A stretch of 64,000 nt of DNA from Atherix ibis (GCA_958298945.1 OY282608.1:66316951-66380950), one strand, 5' to 3'. Shown: positions 12,681-27,841, numbered from the stretch's first letter. The notes: generated by a model not told the origin, from the sequence alone. Program-made: numbers and translations.

Positions 12681-15600
12681 AGTATGTTTAAGAGGAATAT
12701 GAAGTAGTATGTTTAAGAGGAATATGAAGTAGTATATTTAAGAGGAATATGAAGTAGTATGTTTAAGAGGAATATGAAGTAGTATGTTTAAGAGGAATAT
12801 GAAGTAGTATGTTTAAGAGGAATGTTAAGTAGTATATTTAAGAGGAATATGAAGTAGTATGTTTAAGAGGAATATGAAGTAATATGTTTAAGAGGAATAT
12901 GAAGTAGTATATTTAAGAGGAATATGAAGTAGTGTATTTAAGAGGAATATGAAGTAGTATGTTTAAGAGGAATATGAAGTAGTATGTTCAAGAGGAATAT
13001 GCAGTAGTATGTTTAAGAGGAATATGAAGTAGTATATTTAAGTGGAATATGAAGTAATATGTTTAAAAGGAATATGAAGTAGTGTATTTAAGAGAAATAT
13101 GAAGTAGTATGTTTAAGAGGAATATGAAGTAGTATGTTTAAGAGGAATATGAAGTAGTATGTTTAAGAGGAATATGAAGGAGTATGTTTAAAAGGAATAT
13201 GAAGTAGTATATTAAAGAGGAATATGAAGTAGTATGTATAAGAGGAATATGCAGTAGTATGTTTAAGAGGAATATGAAGAAGTATGTTTAAGAGGAATAT
13301 GAAGTAGTATGTTTAAGAGGAACTTGAAGTAGTATATTTAGGAGGAATATGAAGTAGTATATTTAAGTGGAATATGAAGTAGTATGTTTAAGAAGAATAT
13401 GAAGTAGTATGTTTAAGAGGAATTTGAAGTAGTATGTTTAAGAGGAATATGAAGTAGTATGTTTAAGAGGAATATGAAGTAGTATGTTTAAGAGGAATAT
13501 GAAGTAGTATGTTTAAGAGGAATATGAAGTAGTACATTTAAGAGGAATATGAAGTAGTATATTTAAGTGGAATATGAAGTAGTATGTTTAAGAGGAATAT
13601 AAAGTAGTATGTTTAAGAGGAATATGAAGTAGTATGTTTAAGAGGAATATGAAGTAGTATGTTTAAGAGGAATATGAAGTAGTATGTTTAAGAGGAATAT
13701 GAAGTAGTATATTTAAGAATAATATGAAGTAGTATGTCTAAGAGGAATATGAAGTAGTATATTTAAGACGAATATGAAGTAGTATGTTTAAGAGGAATAT
13801 GAAGTAGTATGTTTAAGAGGAATATGAAGTAGTATGTTTAGGAGGAATATGAAGTAGTATGATTAAGAGGAATATGAAGTAGTATATTTAAGAGGAATAT
13901 GAAGTAGTATGTTTAAGAGGAATATGAAGTAGTATGTTTAAGAGGAATATGCAGTATAATGTTTAAGAGGAATATGAAGAAGTATATTTAAGAGGAATAT
14001 GAAGAAGTATATTTAAGAGGAATATGAAGTAGTATGTTTAAGAGGAATATGCAGTAGTATGTTTGAGAGGAATATGAAGTAGTATGTTTAAGAGGAATAT
14101 GAAGTAGTATGTTTAAGAGGAATATGAAGTAGTATATTTAAGAGGAATATGAAGTAGTATGGTTAAGAGGAATATGAAGTAGTATGTTTAAGAGGAATAT
14201 AAAGTAGTATATTTAACAGGAATATGAAGTAGTATGTTTAAGAGGAATATGAAGTAGTATGTTTAAGAGGAATATGAAGGAGTATGTTTAAGAAGAATAT
14301 GAAGTAGTATGTTTAAGAGGAATATGAAGTAGTATGTTTAAGAGGAATATGAAGGAGTATGTTTAAAAGGAATATGAAGTAGTATATTTAAGAGGAATAC
14401 GAAGTAGTATGTTTAAGAGGAATATGCAGTAGAATGTTTAAGAGGAATATGAAGAAGTATGTTTAAGAGGAATATGAAGTAGTATGGTTAAGAGGAATAT
14501 GAAGTAGTATATTTAAGGAGAATATGAAGTAGTATGTTTAAGAGGAATATGAAGTAGTATGTTTAAGAGGAATATGAAGTAGTATATTTAAGAGGCATAT
14601 GAAGTAGTATGTTTAAGAGGAATATGAAGTAGTATGTTTAAGAGGAATATGAAGTAGTATGTTTAAGAGGAATGTTAAGTAGTATATTTAAGAGGAATAT
14701 GAAATAGTATGTTTAAGAGGAATATGAAGTAGTATGTTTAAGAGGAATATGAAGTAGTATATTTAAGAGGAATATGAAGTAGTGTATTTAAGAGGAATAT
14801 GAAGTAGTATGTTTAAGTGGAATATGAAGTAGTATGTTTAAGAGGAATATGAAGAAGTATGTTTAAGAGGAATATGAAGTTGTATGTTTAAGAGGAATAT
14901 GAAGTAGTATGTTTAAGAGGAATATGAAGTACTATGTTTAAGAAGAATATGAAGTAGTATATTTAAGAGTAATATGAAGTAGTATATTTAAGTGGAATAT
15001 GAAGTAGTATGTTTAAGAGGAATATAAAGTAGTATGTTTAAGAGGAATATGAAGTAGTATGTTTAAGAGGAATATGAAGTAGTATGTTTAAGAGGAATAT
15101 GAAGTAGTATGTTTAAGAGGAATATGAAGTAGTATATTTAAGAATAATATGAAGTAGTATGTCTAAGAGGAATATGAAGTAGTATATTTAAGACGAATAT
15201 GAAGTAGTATGTTTAAGAGGAATATGAAGTAGTATGTTTAAGAGGAATATGAAGTAGTATGTTTAGGAGGAATATGAAGTAGTATGATTAAGAGGAATAT
15301 GAAGTAGTATATTTAAGAGGAATATGAAGTAGTATGTTTAAGAGGAATATGAAGTAGTATGTTTAAGAGGAATATGCAGTATAATGTTCAAGAGGAATAT
15401 GAAGAAGTATATTTAAGAGGAATATGAAGAAGTATATTTAAGAGGAATATGAAGTAGTATGTTTAAGAGGAATATGCAGTAGTATGTTTGAGAGGAATAT
15501 GAAGTAGTATGTTTAAGAGGAATATGAAGTAGTATGTTTAAGAGGAATATGAAGTAGTATATTTAAGAGGAATATGAAGTAGTATGGTTAAGAGGAATAT

Positions 15601-16240
15601 GAAGTAGTATGCTTAAGAGGAATATAAAGTAGTATATTTAACAGGAATATGAAGTAGTATGTTTAAGATTAATATGAAGTAGTATGTTTAAGAGGAATAT
15701 GAAGGAGTATGTTTAAGAAGAATATGAAGTAGTATGTTTAAGAGGAATATGAAGTAGTATGTTTAAGAGGAATATGAAGGAGTATGTTTAAAAGGAATAT
15801 GAAGTAGTATATTTAAGAGGAATATGAAGTAGTATGTTTAAGAGGAATATGCAGTAGTATGTTTAAGAGGAATATGAAGAAGTATGTTTAAGAGGAATAT
15901 GAAGTAGTATGGTTAAGAGGAATATGAAGTAGTATATTTAAGGAGAATATGAAGTAGTATGTTTAAGAGGAATATGAAGTAGTATGTTTAAGAGGAATAT
16001 GAAGTAGTATATTTAAGAGGCATATTAAGTAGTATGTTTAAGAGGAATATGAAGTAGTATGTTTAAGAGGAATATGAAGTAGTATGTTTAAGAGGAATGT
16101 TAAGTAGTATATTTAAAGGGGAATATGAAATAGTATGTTTAAGAGGAATATGAAGTAGTATGTTTAAGAGGAATATGAAGTAGTATATTTAAGAGGAATA
16201 TGAAGTAGTGTATTTAAGAGGAATATGAAGTAGTATGTTT
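11680..16240. repeat. three-copy block at offsets 1,850 and 1,425 bp
   Basis: A block of about 1.2 kb is present at roughly 11.68-12.95, 13.53-14.80 and 15.0-16.23 kb. Anchors for the first step of 1,850 bp: ACATTTAAG at 11,684 and 13,534, GCAGTATAATG at 12,101 and 13,951, GGTTAAGAGG at 12,311 and 14,161, AATGTTAAGT at 12,821 and 14,671, and AGTGTATTTA at 12,931 and 14,781. For the second step of 1,425 bp: GCAGTATAATG at 13,951 and 15,376, and GGTTAAGAGG at 14,161 and 15,586. AGTGTATTTA at 14,781 and 16,207 is one base further because of a 26-bp monomer near 16,110. The third copy lacks the leftmost part. Confidence 0.86.
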
Positions 16241-16419
16241 AAGTGGAATATGAAGTAGTATGTTTAAGAGGAATATGAAGTAGTATGTTTAAGAGGAATA
16301 TGAAGTAGTTTGTTTAAGAGGAATATGAAGTAGTATGTTTAAGAGGAATATGAAGTAGTATATTTAAGAGGAATATGAAGTAGTATGTTTAAGAGGAATA
16401 TGAAGTAGTATGTTTAAGA

Positions 16420-19400
16420 GGAATATGCAGTAGTATGTTTAAGAGGAATATGAAGTAGTATGTTTAAGAGGAATATGCAGTAGTATGTTTAAGAATAATT
16501 TGAAGTAGTATGTTTAAGAGGAATATGAAGTATTATGTTTAAGACGAATATGAAGTAGTATATTTAAGAGGAATATGAAGAAGTATGGTTAAGAGGAATA
16601 TGAAGTAGTATGTTTAAGAGGAAGATGAAGTAATATATTTAACAGGAATATGAAGTAGTATGTTTAAAAGGAATATGAAGTAGTATGTTTAAGAGGAATA
16701 TGAAGTAGTATGTTTAAGAGGAATATGAAGTAGTATATTTAAGAGGAATAAGAAGTAGTACGTTTAAGAGGAATATGAAGTAGTTTGTTTAAGAGGAATA
16801 TGAAGGAGTATGTTTAAGAGGAATATGAAGTAGTATGTTTAACAGGGAATATGAAGTAGTATGTTTAAGAGGAATATGAAGGAGTATGTTTAAAAGGAAT
16901 ATGAAGTAGTATATTAAAGAGGAATATGAAGTAGTATGTTTAAGAGTAATATGCAGTAGTATGTTTAAGAGGAATATGAAAAAGTATGTTTAAGAGGAAT
17001 ATGAAGTAGTATGGTTAAGAGGAATATGAAGTAGTATATTTAAGAGGAATATGAAGTAGTATGTTTAAGAGGAATATGAAGTAGTATGTTTAAGAGGAAT
17101 ATGAAGAAGTATATTTAAGAGGAATATGAAGTAGTATGTTTAAGAGGCATATGAAGTAGTATGTTTAAGAGGAATATGAAGTAGTATGTTTAAGAGGAAT
17201 GTTAAGTAGTATATTTAAGAGGAATATGAAGTAGTATGTTTAAGAGGAATATGAAGTAGTATGTTTAAGAGGAATTTGAAGTAGTATATTTAGGAGGAAT
17301 ATGAAGTAGTGTATTTAAGAGGAATATGAAGTAGTATGTTTAAGAGGAAAATGAAGTAGTATGTTTAAGAGGAATATGCAGTAGTATGTTTAAGAGGAAT
17401 ATGAAGTAGTATATTTAAGTGGAATATGAAGTAATATGTTTAAGAGGAATATGAAATAGTGTGTTTAAGAGGAATATGAAGTAGTATATTTAAGAGAAAT
17501 ATGAAGTAGTATGTTTAAGAGGAATGTGAAGTAGTATATTTAAGAGGAATATGAAGTAGTATTTTTAAGAGAAATGTGAAGTAGTATGTTTAAAAGGAAT
17601 ATGAAGTAGTATGTTTAAGAGGAATTTGAAGTAGTACATTTAAGAGGAATATGAATTAGTATGTTTAAGAGGAATATGAAGTAGAATGTTTAAGAGGAAT
17701 CTGAAGTAGTATGTTTAAGAGGAATATGAAGTAGTATGTTTAAGAGGAATATGAAGTAGTATGTTTAAGAGGAATATGAAGTAGTATGTTTAACAGGAAT
17801 ATGAAGTAGTATATTTAAGAGGAATATGAAGTAGTATATTTAAGAGGAATATGAAGTAGTACGTTTAAGAGAAATATGAAGTAGTATATTTAAGAGGAAT
17901 ATGAAGTAGTATATTTAAGAGGAATATGAAGTAGTATGTTTAAGAGGAATATGAAGTAGTATGTTTAAGAGGAATATGAAGTAGTATATTTAAGAGTAAT
18001 ATGAAGTAGTATTTTTAAGAGGAATATGAAGTAGTATGTTTAAGAGGAATATGAAGTAGTATGTTTAAGAGGAATATGAAGTCGTATGTTTAAGAGGAAT
18101 ATGAAGTAGTATGTTTAAGAGGAATATGAAGTAGTTTGTTTAAGAGGAATATGAAGAAGTATATTTAAGACGAATATGAAGTAGTATGTTTAAGAGGAAT
18201 ATGAAGTATTATGTTTAAGAGGAATATGAAGTAGTATGTTTAAGAGGAATATGAAGTAGTATGTTTAAGAGGAATATGCAGTAGTATGTTTAAGAGGAAT
18301 ATGAAGTAGTATGTTTAAGAGGAATATAAAGTAGTATTTTTAAGAGGAATTTGTAGCAGTATGTTTAAGAGGGATATAAAGTAGTATATTTAAGACGAAA
18401 ATGAAGTAGTATATTTAAGAGGAATATGAAGTAGTATGTTAGAGAGGAATATGAAGTAGTATGTTTAAGAGGAATATGAAGTAGTATGTTTAAGAGGAAT
18501 ATAAAGTAGTATGTTTAAGAGGAATATGAAGTAGTATGTTTAAGAGGAATATGAAGTAGTATGTTTAAGAGGACTATGAAGTAGTATGTTTAAGAGGAAT
18601 ATGAAGTAGTATGTTTAAGAGGAATATGAAGTAGTATATTTAAGAGGAATATGAAGTAGTATATTTAAGTAGAATATGAAGTAGTATGTTTAAGAGGAAT
18701 ATGAAGTAGTATGTTTAAGAGGAATATGAAGTAGTATGTTTAAGAGGAATATGAAGTAGTATATTTAAGAGGAATATGAAGTAGTACGTTTAAGAGGAAT
18801 ATGAAGTAGTATATTTAAGAGGAATATGAAGTAGTATATTTAAGAGGAATATGAAGTAGTATGTTTAAGAGGAATATAAAGTAGTATATTTAAGAGTAAT
18901 ATGAAATAGTTTGTTTAAGAGGAATATGAAGTAGTATATTTAAGACGAATATGAAGTAGTATGTTTAAGAGGAATATGAAGTATTATGTTTAAGAGGAAT
19001 ATGAAGTAGTATGTTTAAGAGGAATATGAAGTAGTATGTTTAAGAGGAATATGCAGTAGTATGTTTAAGAGTAATATGAAGTAGTATGTTTAAGCGGAAT
19101 ATGCAGTAGTATGTTTAAGAATAATTTGAAGTAGTATGTTTAAGAGGAATATGAAGTATTATGTTTAAGAGGAATATGAAGTAGTATATTTAAGAGGAAT
19201 ATGAAGTAGTATGGTTAAGAGGAATATGAAGTAGTATGTTTAAGAGGAATATGAAGTAATATATTTAACAGGAATATGAAGTAGTATGTTTAAAAGGAAT
19301 ATGAAGTAGTATGTTTAAGAGGAATATGAAGTAGTATGTTTAAGAGGAATATGAAGTAGTATATTTAAGAGGAATAAGAAGTAGTACGTTTAAGAGGAAT

Positions 19401-22100
19401 ATGAAGTAGTTTGTTTAAGAGGAATATGAAGTAGTATGTTTAACAGGGAATATGAAGTAGTATGTTTAAGAGGAATATGAAGTAGTATGTTTAAGAGGAA
19501 TATGAAGTAGTATGTTTAAGAGGAATATGAAATAGTATGTTAGAGAGGAATATGAAGTAGTATGTTTAAGAGGAATATGAAGTAGTATGTTTAAGAGGAA
19601 TATAAAGTAGTATGTTTAAGAGGAATATGAAGTAGTATGTTTAAGAGGAATAAGAAGTAGTATGTTTAAGAGGACTATGAAGTAGTATGTTTAAGAGGAA
19701 TATGAAGTAGTATGTTTAAGAGGAATATGAAGTAGTATATTTAAGAGGAATATGAAGTAGTATATTTAAGTAGAATATGAAGTAGTATGTTTAAGAGGAA
19801 TATGAAAAAGTATGTTTAAGAGGAATATGAAGTTGTATGTTTAAGAGGATTATGAAGTAGTATGTTTAAGAGGAATATGAAGTAGTATGTTTAAGAGGAA
19901 TATGAAGTAGTATATTAAAGAGTAATATGAAGTAGTATATTTAAGAGGAATATGAAGTAGTATATTTAAGACGAATATGAAGTAGTATGTTTAAGAGGAA
20001 TATGAAGTAGTATGTTTAAGAGGAATATGAAGTAGTATGTTTAAGAGGAATATGAAGTAGTATGTTTAAGAGGAATATGAAGTAGTATATTTAAGAGGAA
20101 TATGAAGTAGTATGTTTAAGAGGAATATGAAGTAGTATGTTTAAGAGGAATATGAAGTAGTATATTTAAGAGTAATATGAAGTAGTATTTTTAAGAGGAA
20201 TATGTAGCAGTATGTTTAAGAGGGATATAAAGTAGTATATTTAAGACGAAAATGAAGTAGCATATTTAAGAGGAATATGAAGTAGTATGTTAGAGAGGAA
20301 TATGAAGTAGTATGTTTAAGAGGAATATGAAGTAGTATGTTTAAGAGGAATATGAAGTAGTATGTTTAAGAGGAATATGAAGTAGTATATTTAAGAGGAA
20401 TATGAAGTAGTATGTTTAAGAGGAATATGAAGTAGTATGTTTAAGAGGAATATGAAGTAGTATGTTTAAGAGGAATATGAAGTAGTATATTTAAGTGGAA
20501 TATGAAGTAGTATGTTTAAGAGGAATATGAAGAAGTATGTTTAAGAGGAATATAAAGTTGTATGTTTAAGAGGAATATGAAGTAGTATGTTTAAGAGGAA
20601 TATGAAGTACTATGTTTAAGAGGAATATGAAGTAGTATATTTAAGAGTAATATGAAGTAGTATATTTAAGAGGAATATGAAGTAGTATATTTAAGACGAA
20701 TATGAAGTAGTATGTTTAAGAGGAATATGAAGTAGTATGTTTAAGAGGAATATGAAGTAGTATGTTTAAGAGGAATATGAAGTAGTATGTTTAAGAGGAA
20801 TATGAAGTAGTATATTTAAGAGGAATATGAAGTAGTATGTTTAAGAGGAATATGAAGTAGTATGTTTAAGAGGAATATGCAGTAGTATGTTTAAGAGGAA
20901 TATGAAGTAGTATGTTTAAGAGGAATATGCAGTAATATGTTTAAGAGGAATTTGAAGTAGTATGTTTAAGAGGAATATGAAGTAGTATGTTTAAGAGGAA
21001 TATGAAGTAGTATATTTAAGAGGAATATGAAGTAGTATGGTTAAGAGGAAGATGAAGTAGTATGTTTAAGAGGAATATGAAGTAGTATATTTAACAGGAA
21101 TATGAAGTAGTATGTTTAAAAGGAATATGAATTAGTATGTTTAAGAAGAATATGAAGTAGTATGTTTAAGAGTAATATGAAATAGTTTGTTTAAGAGGAA
21201 TATGAAGTAGTATATTTAAGACGAATATGAAGTAGTATGTTTAAGAGGAATATGAAGTATTATGTTTAAGAGGAATATGAAGTAGTATGTTTAAGAGGAA
21301 TATGAAGTAGTATGTTTAAGAGGAATATGCAGTAGTATGTTTAAGAGGAATATGAAGTAGTATGTTTAAGAGGAATATGCTGTAGTATGTTTAAGAATAA
21401 TTTGAAGTAGTATGTTTAAGAGGAATATGAAGTATTATGTTTAAGAGGAATATGAAGTAGTATATTTAAGAGGAATATGAAGTAGTATGTTTAAGAGGAA
21501 TATAAAGTAGTATATTTAAGAGTAATATGAAATAGTTTGTTTAAGAGGAATATGAAGTAGTATATTTAAGACGAATATGAAGTAGTATGTTTAAGAGGAA
21601 TATGAAGTATTATGTTTAAGAGGAATATGAAGTAGTATGTTTAAGAGGAATATGAAGTAGTATGTTTAAGAGGAATATGCAGTAGTATGTTTAAGAGGAA
21701 TATGAAGTAGTATGTTTAAGAGGAATATGCAGTAGTATGTTTAAGAATAATTTGAAGTAGTATGTTTAAGAGGAATATGAAGTATTATGTTTAAGAGGAA
21801 TATGAAGTAGTATATTTAAGAGGAATATGAAGTAGTATGGTTAAGAAAAATATGAAGTAGTATGTTTAAGAGGAATATGAAGTAATATATTTAACAGGAA
21901 TATGAAGTAGTATGTTTAAAAGGAATATGAAGTAGTATGTTTAAGAGGAATATGAAGTAGTATGTTTAAGAGGAATATGAAGTAGTATATTTAAGAGGAA
22001 TAAGAAGTAGTACGTTTAAGAGGAATATGAAGTAGTTTGTTTAAGAGGAATATGAAGCAGTATGTTTAAGAGGAATATGAAGTAGTATGTTTAACAGGGA
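16420..22100. repeat. 0.43-kb module present three times about 2.63 kb apart
   Basis: A short module contains TAAGAATAATTTGAAG and ends with a 26-bp monomer containing AACAGGGAATATG. It occurs at about 16,420-16,860, 19,050-19,460 and 21,670-22,110. TAAGAATAATT starts at 16,490, 19,116 and 21,742; AACAGGG starts at 16,841, 19,442 and 22,093. The sequence between the modules is not the same in all three intervals, so this is a dispersed module within the array and not a complete 2.6-kb higher-order unit. Confidence 0.75.
21165..21864. repeat. 350-bp local tandem duplication (14 monomers)
   Basis: Two adjacent 350-bp segments share GAAATAGTTTG at 21,179 and 21,529, and TAAGAATAATT at 21,392 and 21,742. 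They differ by a few bases, for example CTGTAG at about 21,380 against CAGTAG at 21,730. Only the right-hand copy is followed by the AACAGGG module. Boundaries are approximate. Confidence 0.82.
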
Positions 22101-25100
22101 ATATGAAGTAGTATGTTTAAGAGGAATATGAAGGAGTATGTTTAAAAGGAATATGAAGTAGTATATTAAAGAGGAATATGAAGTAGTATGTTTAAGAGTA
22201 ATATGCAGTAGTATGTTTAAGAGGAATATGAAAAAGTATGTTTAAGAGGAATATGAAGTAGTATGGTTAAGAGGAATATGAAGTAGTATATTTAAGAGGA
22301 ATATGAAGTAGTATGTTTAAGAGGAATATGAAGTAGTATGTTTAAGAGGAATATGAAGAAGTATATTTAAGAGGAATATGAAGTAGTATGTTTAAGAGGA
22401 ATATGAAGTAGTATGTTTAAGAGGAATATGAAGTAGTATGTTTAAGAGGAATGTTAAGTAGTATATTTAAGAGGAATATGAAGTAGTATGTTTAAGAGGA
22501 ATATGAAGTAGTATGTTTAAGAGGAATATGAAGTAGTATATTTAAGAGGAATATGAAGTAGTATATTTAAGAGGAATATGAAGTAGTATGTTTAAGAGGA
22601 ATATGAAGTAGTATGTTTAAGAGGAATATGAAGTAGTATGTTTAAGAGGAATATGAAGTAGTATGTTTAAGAGGAATATGAAGTAGTATGTTTAAGAGGA
22701 ATATGAAGTAGTATGTTTAAGAGGAATATGAAGTAGTATATTTAAGAGGAATATGAAGTAGTATATTTAAGAGGAATATGAAGTAGTATGTTTAAGAGGA
22801 ATATGAAGTAGTATGTTTAAGAGGAATATGCAGTAGTATGTTTAAGAGGAATATGAAGTAGTATATTTAAGAGGAATATGAAGTAGTATGTTTAAGAGGA
22901 ATATGAAGTAGTATGTTTAAGAGGAATATGAAGTAGTATGTTTAAGAGGAATATGAAGTAGTATTTTTAAGAGGAATATGTAGTAGTATGTTTAAGAGGA
23001 ATATAAAGTAGTATATTTAAGAGTAATATGAAATAGTTTGTTTAAGAGGAATATGAAGTAGTATATTTAAGACGAATATGAAGTAGTATGTTTAAGAGGA
23101 ATATGAAGTATTATGTTTAAGAGGAATATGAAGTAGTATGTTTAAGAGGAATATGAAGTAGTATGTTTAAGAGGAATATGAAATAGTTTATTTAAGAGGA
23201 ATATGAAGTAGTATGTTTAAGAGGAATATGAAGTAGTATGTTTAAGAGGAATATAAAGTAGTATGTTTAAGAGGAATATGAAGTAGTATGTTTAAGAGGA
23301 ATATGAAGTAGTATGTTTAAGAGGAATATGCAGTAGTATGTTTAAGAGGAATATGAAGTAGTATGTTTAAGAGGAATATAAAGTAGTATTTTTAAGAGGA
23401 ATATGTAGCAGTATGTTTAAGAGGGATATAAAGTAGTATATTTAAGGCGAAAATGAAGTAGTATATTTAAGAGGAATATGAAGTTGTATGTTAGAGAGGA
23501 ATATGAAGTAGTATGTTTAAGAGGAATATGAAGTAGTATGTTTAAGAGGAATATAAAGTAGTATGTTTAAGAGGAATATGAAGTAGTATGTTTAAGAGGA
23601 ATATGAAGTAGTATGTTTAAGAGGACTATGAAGTAGTATGTTTAAGAGGAATATGAAGTAGTATGTTTAAGAGGAATATGAAGTAGTATATTTAAGAGGA
23701 ATATGAAGTAGTATATTTAAGTAGAATATGAAGTAGTATGTTTAAGAGGAATATGAAAAAGTATGTTTAAGAGGAATATGAAGTTGTATGTTTAAGAGGA
23801 TTATGAAGTAGTATGTTTAAGAGGAATATGAAGTAGTATGTTTAAGAGGAATATGAAGTAGTATATTTAAGAGTAATATGAAGTAGTATCTTTAAGAGGA
23901 ATATGAAGTAGTATATTTAAGACCAATATGAAGTAGTATGTTTAAGAGGAATATGAAGTAGTATGTTTAAGAGGAATATGATGTAGTATGTTTAAGAGGA
24001 ATATGAAGTAGTATGTTTAAGAGGAATATGAAGTAGTATATTTAAGAGGAATATGAAGTAGTATGTTTAAGAGGAATATGAAGTAGTATGTTTAAGAGGA
24101 ATATGAAGTAGTATATTTAAGAGTAATATGAAGTAGTATTTTTAAGAGGAATATGTAGCAGTATGTTTAAGAGGGATATAAAGTAGTATATTTAAGACGA
24201 AAATGAAGTAGCATATTTAAGAGGAATATGAAGTAGTATGTTAGAGAGAAATATGAAGTAGTATGTTTAAGAGGAATATGAAGTAGTATGTTTAAGAGGA
24301 ATATGAAGTAGTATGTTTAAGAGGAATATGAAGTAGTATGTTTAAGAGGAATATGAAGTAGTATGTTTAAGAGGAATATGAAGTAGTATGTTTAAGAGGA
24401 ATATGAAGTAATATGTTTAAGAGGAATATGAAATAGTATGTTAGAGAGGAATATGAAGTAGTATGTTTAAGAGGAATATGAAGTAGTATGTTTAAGAGGA
24501 ATATAAAGTAGTATGTTTAAGAGGAATATGAAGTAGTATGTTTAAGAGGAATATGAAGTAGTATGTTTAAGAGGACTATGAAGTAGTATGTTTAAGAGGA
24601 ATATGAAGTAGTATATTTAAGAGGAATATGAAGTAGTATATTTAAGAGGAATATGAAGTAGTATATTTAAGTAGAATATGAAGTAGTATGTTTAAGAGGA
24701 ATATGAAAAAGTATGTTTAAGAGGAATATGAAGGTGTATGTTTAAGAGGATTATGAAGTAGTATGTTTAAGAGGAATATGAAGTAGTATGTTTAAGAGGA
24801 ATATGAAGTAGTATATTAAAGAGTAATATGAAGTAGTATATTTAAGAGGAATATGAAGTAGTATATTTAAGACGAATATGAAGTAGTATGTTTAAGAGGA
24901 ATATGAAGTAGTATGTTTAAAAGGAATATGAAGTAGTATGTTTAAGAGGAATATGAAGTAGTATGTTTAAGAGGAATATGAAGTAGTATATTTAAGAGGA
25001 ATATGAAGTAGTATGTTTAAGAGGAATATGAAGTAGTATGTTTAAGAGGAATATGAAGTAGTATATTTAAGAGTAATATGAAGTAGTATTTTTAAGAGGA

Positions 25101-27691
25101 ATATGTAGCAGTATGTTTAAGAGGGATATAAAGTAGTATATTTAAGACGAAAATGAAGTAGCATATTTAAGAGGAATATGAAGTAGTATGTTAGAGAGGA
25201 ATATGAAGTAGTATGTTTAAGAGGAATATGAAGTAGTATGTTTAAGAGGAATATGAAGTAGTATGTTTAAGAGGAATATGAAGTAGTATATTTAAGAGGA
25301 ATATGAAGTAGTATGTTTAAGAGGAATATGAAGTAGTATGTTTAAGAGGAATATGAAGTAGAATGTTTAAGAGGAATATGAAGTAGTATATTTAAGTGGA
25401 ATATGAAGTAGTATGTTTAAGAGGAATATGAAGTACTATGTTTAAGAGGAATATGAAGTAGTATATTTAAGAGTAATATGAAGTAGTATATTTAAGAGGA
25501 ATATGAAGTAGTATATTTAAGACGAATATGACGTAGTATGTTTAAGAGGAATATGAAGTAGTATGTTTAAGAGGAATATGAAGTAGTATGTTTAAGAGGA
25601 ATATGAAGTAGTATGTTTAAGAGGAATATGAAGTAGTATATTTAAGAGGAATATGAAGTAGTATGTTTAAGAGGAATATGAAGTAGTATGTTTAAGAGGA
25701 ATATGCAGTAGTATGTTTAAGAGGAATATGAAGTAGTATGTTTAAGAGGAATATGCAGTAGTATGTTTAAGAGGAATTTGAAGTAGTATGTTTAAGAGGA
25801 ATATGAAGTAGTATGTTTAAGAGGAATATGAAGTAGTATATTTAAGAGGAATATGAAGTAGTATGGTTAAGAGGAAGATGAAGTAGTATGTTTAAGAGGA
25901 ATATGAAGTAGTATATTTAACAGGAATATGAAGTAGTATGTTTAAAAGGAATATGAATTAGTATGTTTAAGAAGAATATGAAGTAGTATGTTTAAGAGGA
26001 ATATGAAGTAGTATATTTAAGAGGAATAAGAAGTAGTACGTTTAAGAGGAATATGAAGTAGTTTGTTTAAGAGGAATATGAAGGAGTATGTTTAAGAGGA
26101 ATATGAAGTAGTATGTTTAACAGGGAATATGAAGTAGTATGTTTAAGAGGAATATGAAGGAGTATGTTTAAAAGGCATATGAAGTAGTATATTAAAGAGG
26201 AATATGAAGTAGTATGTTTAAGAGTAATATGCAGTAGTATGTTTAAGAGGAATTTGAAGAAGTATGTTTAAGAGGAATATGAAGTAGTATGGTTAAGAGG
26301 AATATGAAGTAGTATATTTAAGAGGAATATGAAGTAGTATGTTTAAGAGGAATATGAAGTAGTATGTTTAAGAGGAATATGAAGTAGTATGTTTAAGAGG
26401 AATATGAAGTAGTATATTTAAGTAGAATATGAAGTAGTATATTTAAGAGGAATATGAAGTAGTATGTTTAAGAGGAATATGAAGTAGTATGTTTAAGAGG
26501 AATATGAAGTAGTATATTTAAGAGTAATATGAAGTAGTATTTTTAAGAGGAATATGTAGCAGTATGTTTAAGAGGGATATAAATTATTATATTTAAGACG
26601 AAAATGAAGTAGCATATTTAAGAGGAATATGAAGTAGTATGTTAGAGAGGAATATGAAGTAGTATGTTTAAGAGGAATATGAAGTAGTATGTTTAAGAGG
26701 AATATGAAGTAGTATGTTTAAGAGGAATATGAAGTAGTATGTTTAAGAGGAATATGAAGTAGTATGTTTAAGAGGAATATGAAGTAGTATGTTTAAGAGG
26801 AATATGAAGTAGTATGTTTAAGAGGAATATGAAATAGTATGTTAGAGAGGAATATGAAGTAGTATGTTTAAGAGGAATATGAAGTAGTATGTTTAAGAGG
26901 AATATAAAGTAGTATGTTTAAGAGGAATATGAAGTAGTATGTTTAAGAGGAATATGAAGTAGTATGTTTAAGAGGACTATGAAGTAGTATATTTAAGAGG
27001 AATATGAAGTAGTATGTTTAAGAGGAATATGAAGTAGTATATTTAAGAGGAATATGAAGTAGTATGTTTAAGAGGAATATGAAGTAGTATGTTTAAGAGG
27101 AATATGAAGTAGTATGTTTAAGAGGAATATGAAGTAGTATGTTTAAGAGGAATATGAAGTAGTATATTTAAGAGGAATATGAAGTAGTATGTTTAAGAGG
27201 AATATGAAGTAGTATGTTTAAGAGGAATATGAAGTAGTATATTTAAGAGTAATATGAAGTAGTATTTTTAAGAGGAATATGTAGCAGTATGTTTAAGAGG
27301 GATATAAAGTAGTATATTTAAGACGAAAATGAAGTAGCATATTTAAGAGGAATATGAAGTAGTATGTTAGAGAGGAATATGAAGTAGTATGTTTAAGAGG
27401 AATATGAAGTAGTATGTTTAAGAGGAATATGAAGTAGTATGTTTAAGAGGAATATGAAGTAGTATATTTAAGAGGAATATGAAGTAGTATGTTTAAGAGG
27501 AATATGAAGTAGTATGTTTAAGAGGAATATGAAGTAGTATGTTTAAGAGGAATATGAAGTAGTATATTTAAGTGGAATATGAAGTAGTATTTTTAAGAGG
27601 AATATGAAGAAGTATGTTTAAGAGGAATATGAAGTTGTATGTTTAAGAGGAATATGAAGTAGTATGTTTAAGAGGAATATGAAGTACTATG

Positions 27692-27841
27692 TTTAAGAGG
27701 AATATGAAGTAGTATATTTAAGAGTAATATGAAGTAGTATATTTAAGAGGAATATGAAGTAGTATATTTAAGACGAATATGAAGTAGTATGTTTAAGAGG
27801 AATATGAAGTAGTATGTTTAAGAGGAATATGAAGTAGTATG
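27692..27841. repeat. 150-bp (six-monomer) segment missing from unit 2
   Basis: In unit 1 these six monomers lie between the one containing GAAGTACTATG and the one containing GGAATTTGAAG at about 27,849. In unit 2 those two are adjacent (about 35,110-35,130). The missing stretch includes the TAAGAGTAAT and TAAGACGAAT monomers, a pair frequent elsewhere. It is an in-register deletion in unit 2, or an insertion in unit 1. Confidence 0.84.

Noticed and set aside
16420..22100. Three complete 2.63-kb higher-order units.
   Set aside because: Only about 0.43 kb around the TAAGAATAATT and AACAGGG markers matches at that spacing; the sequence between follows other blocks.
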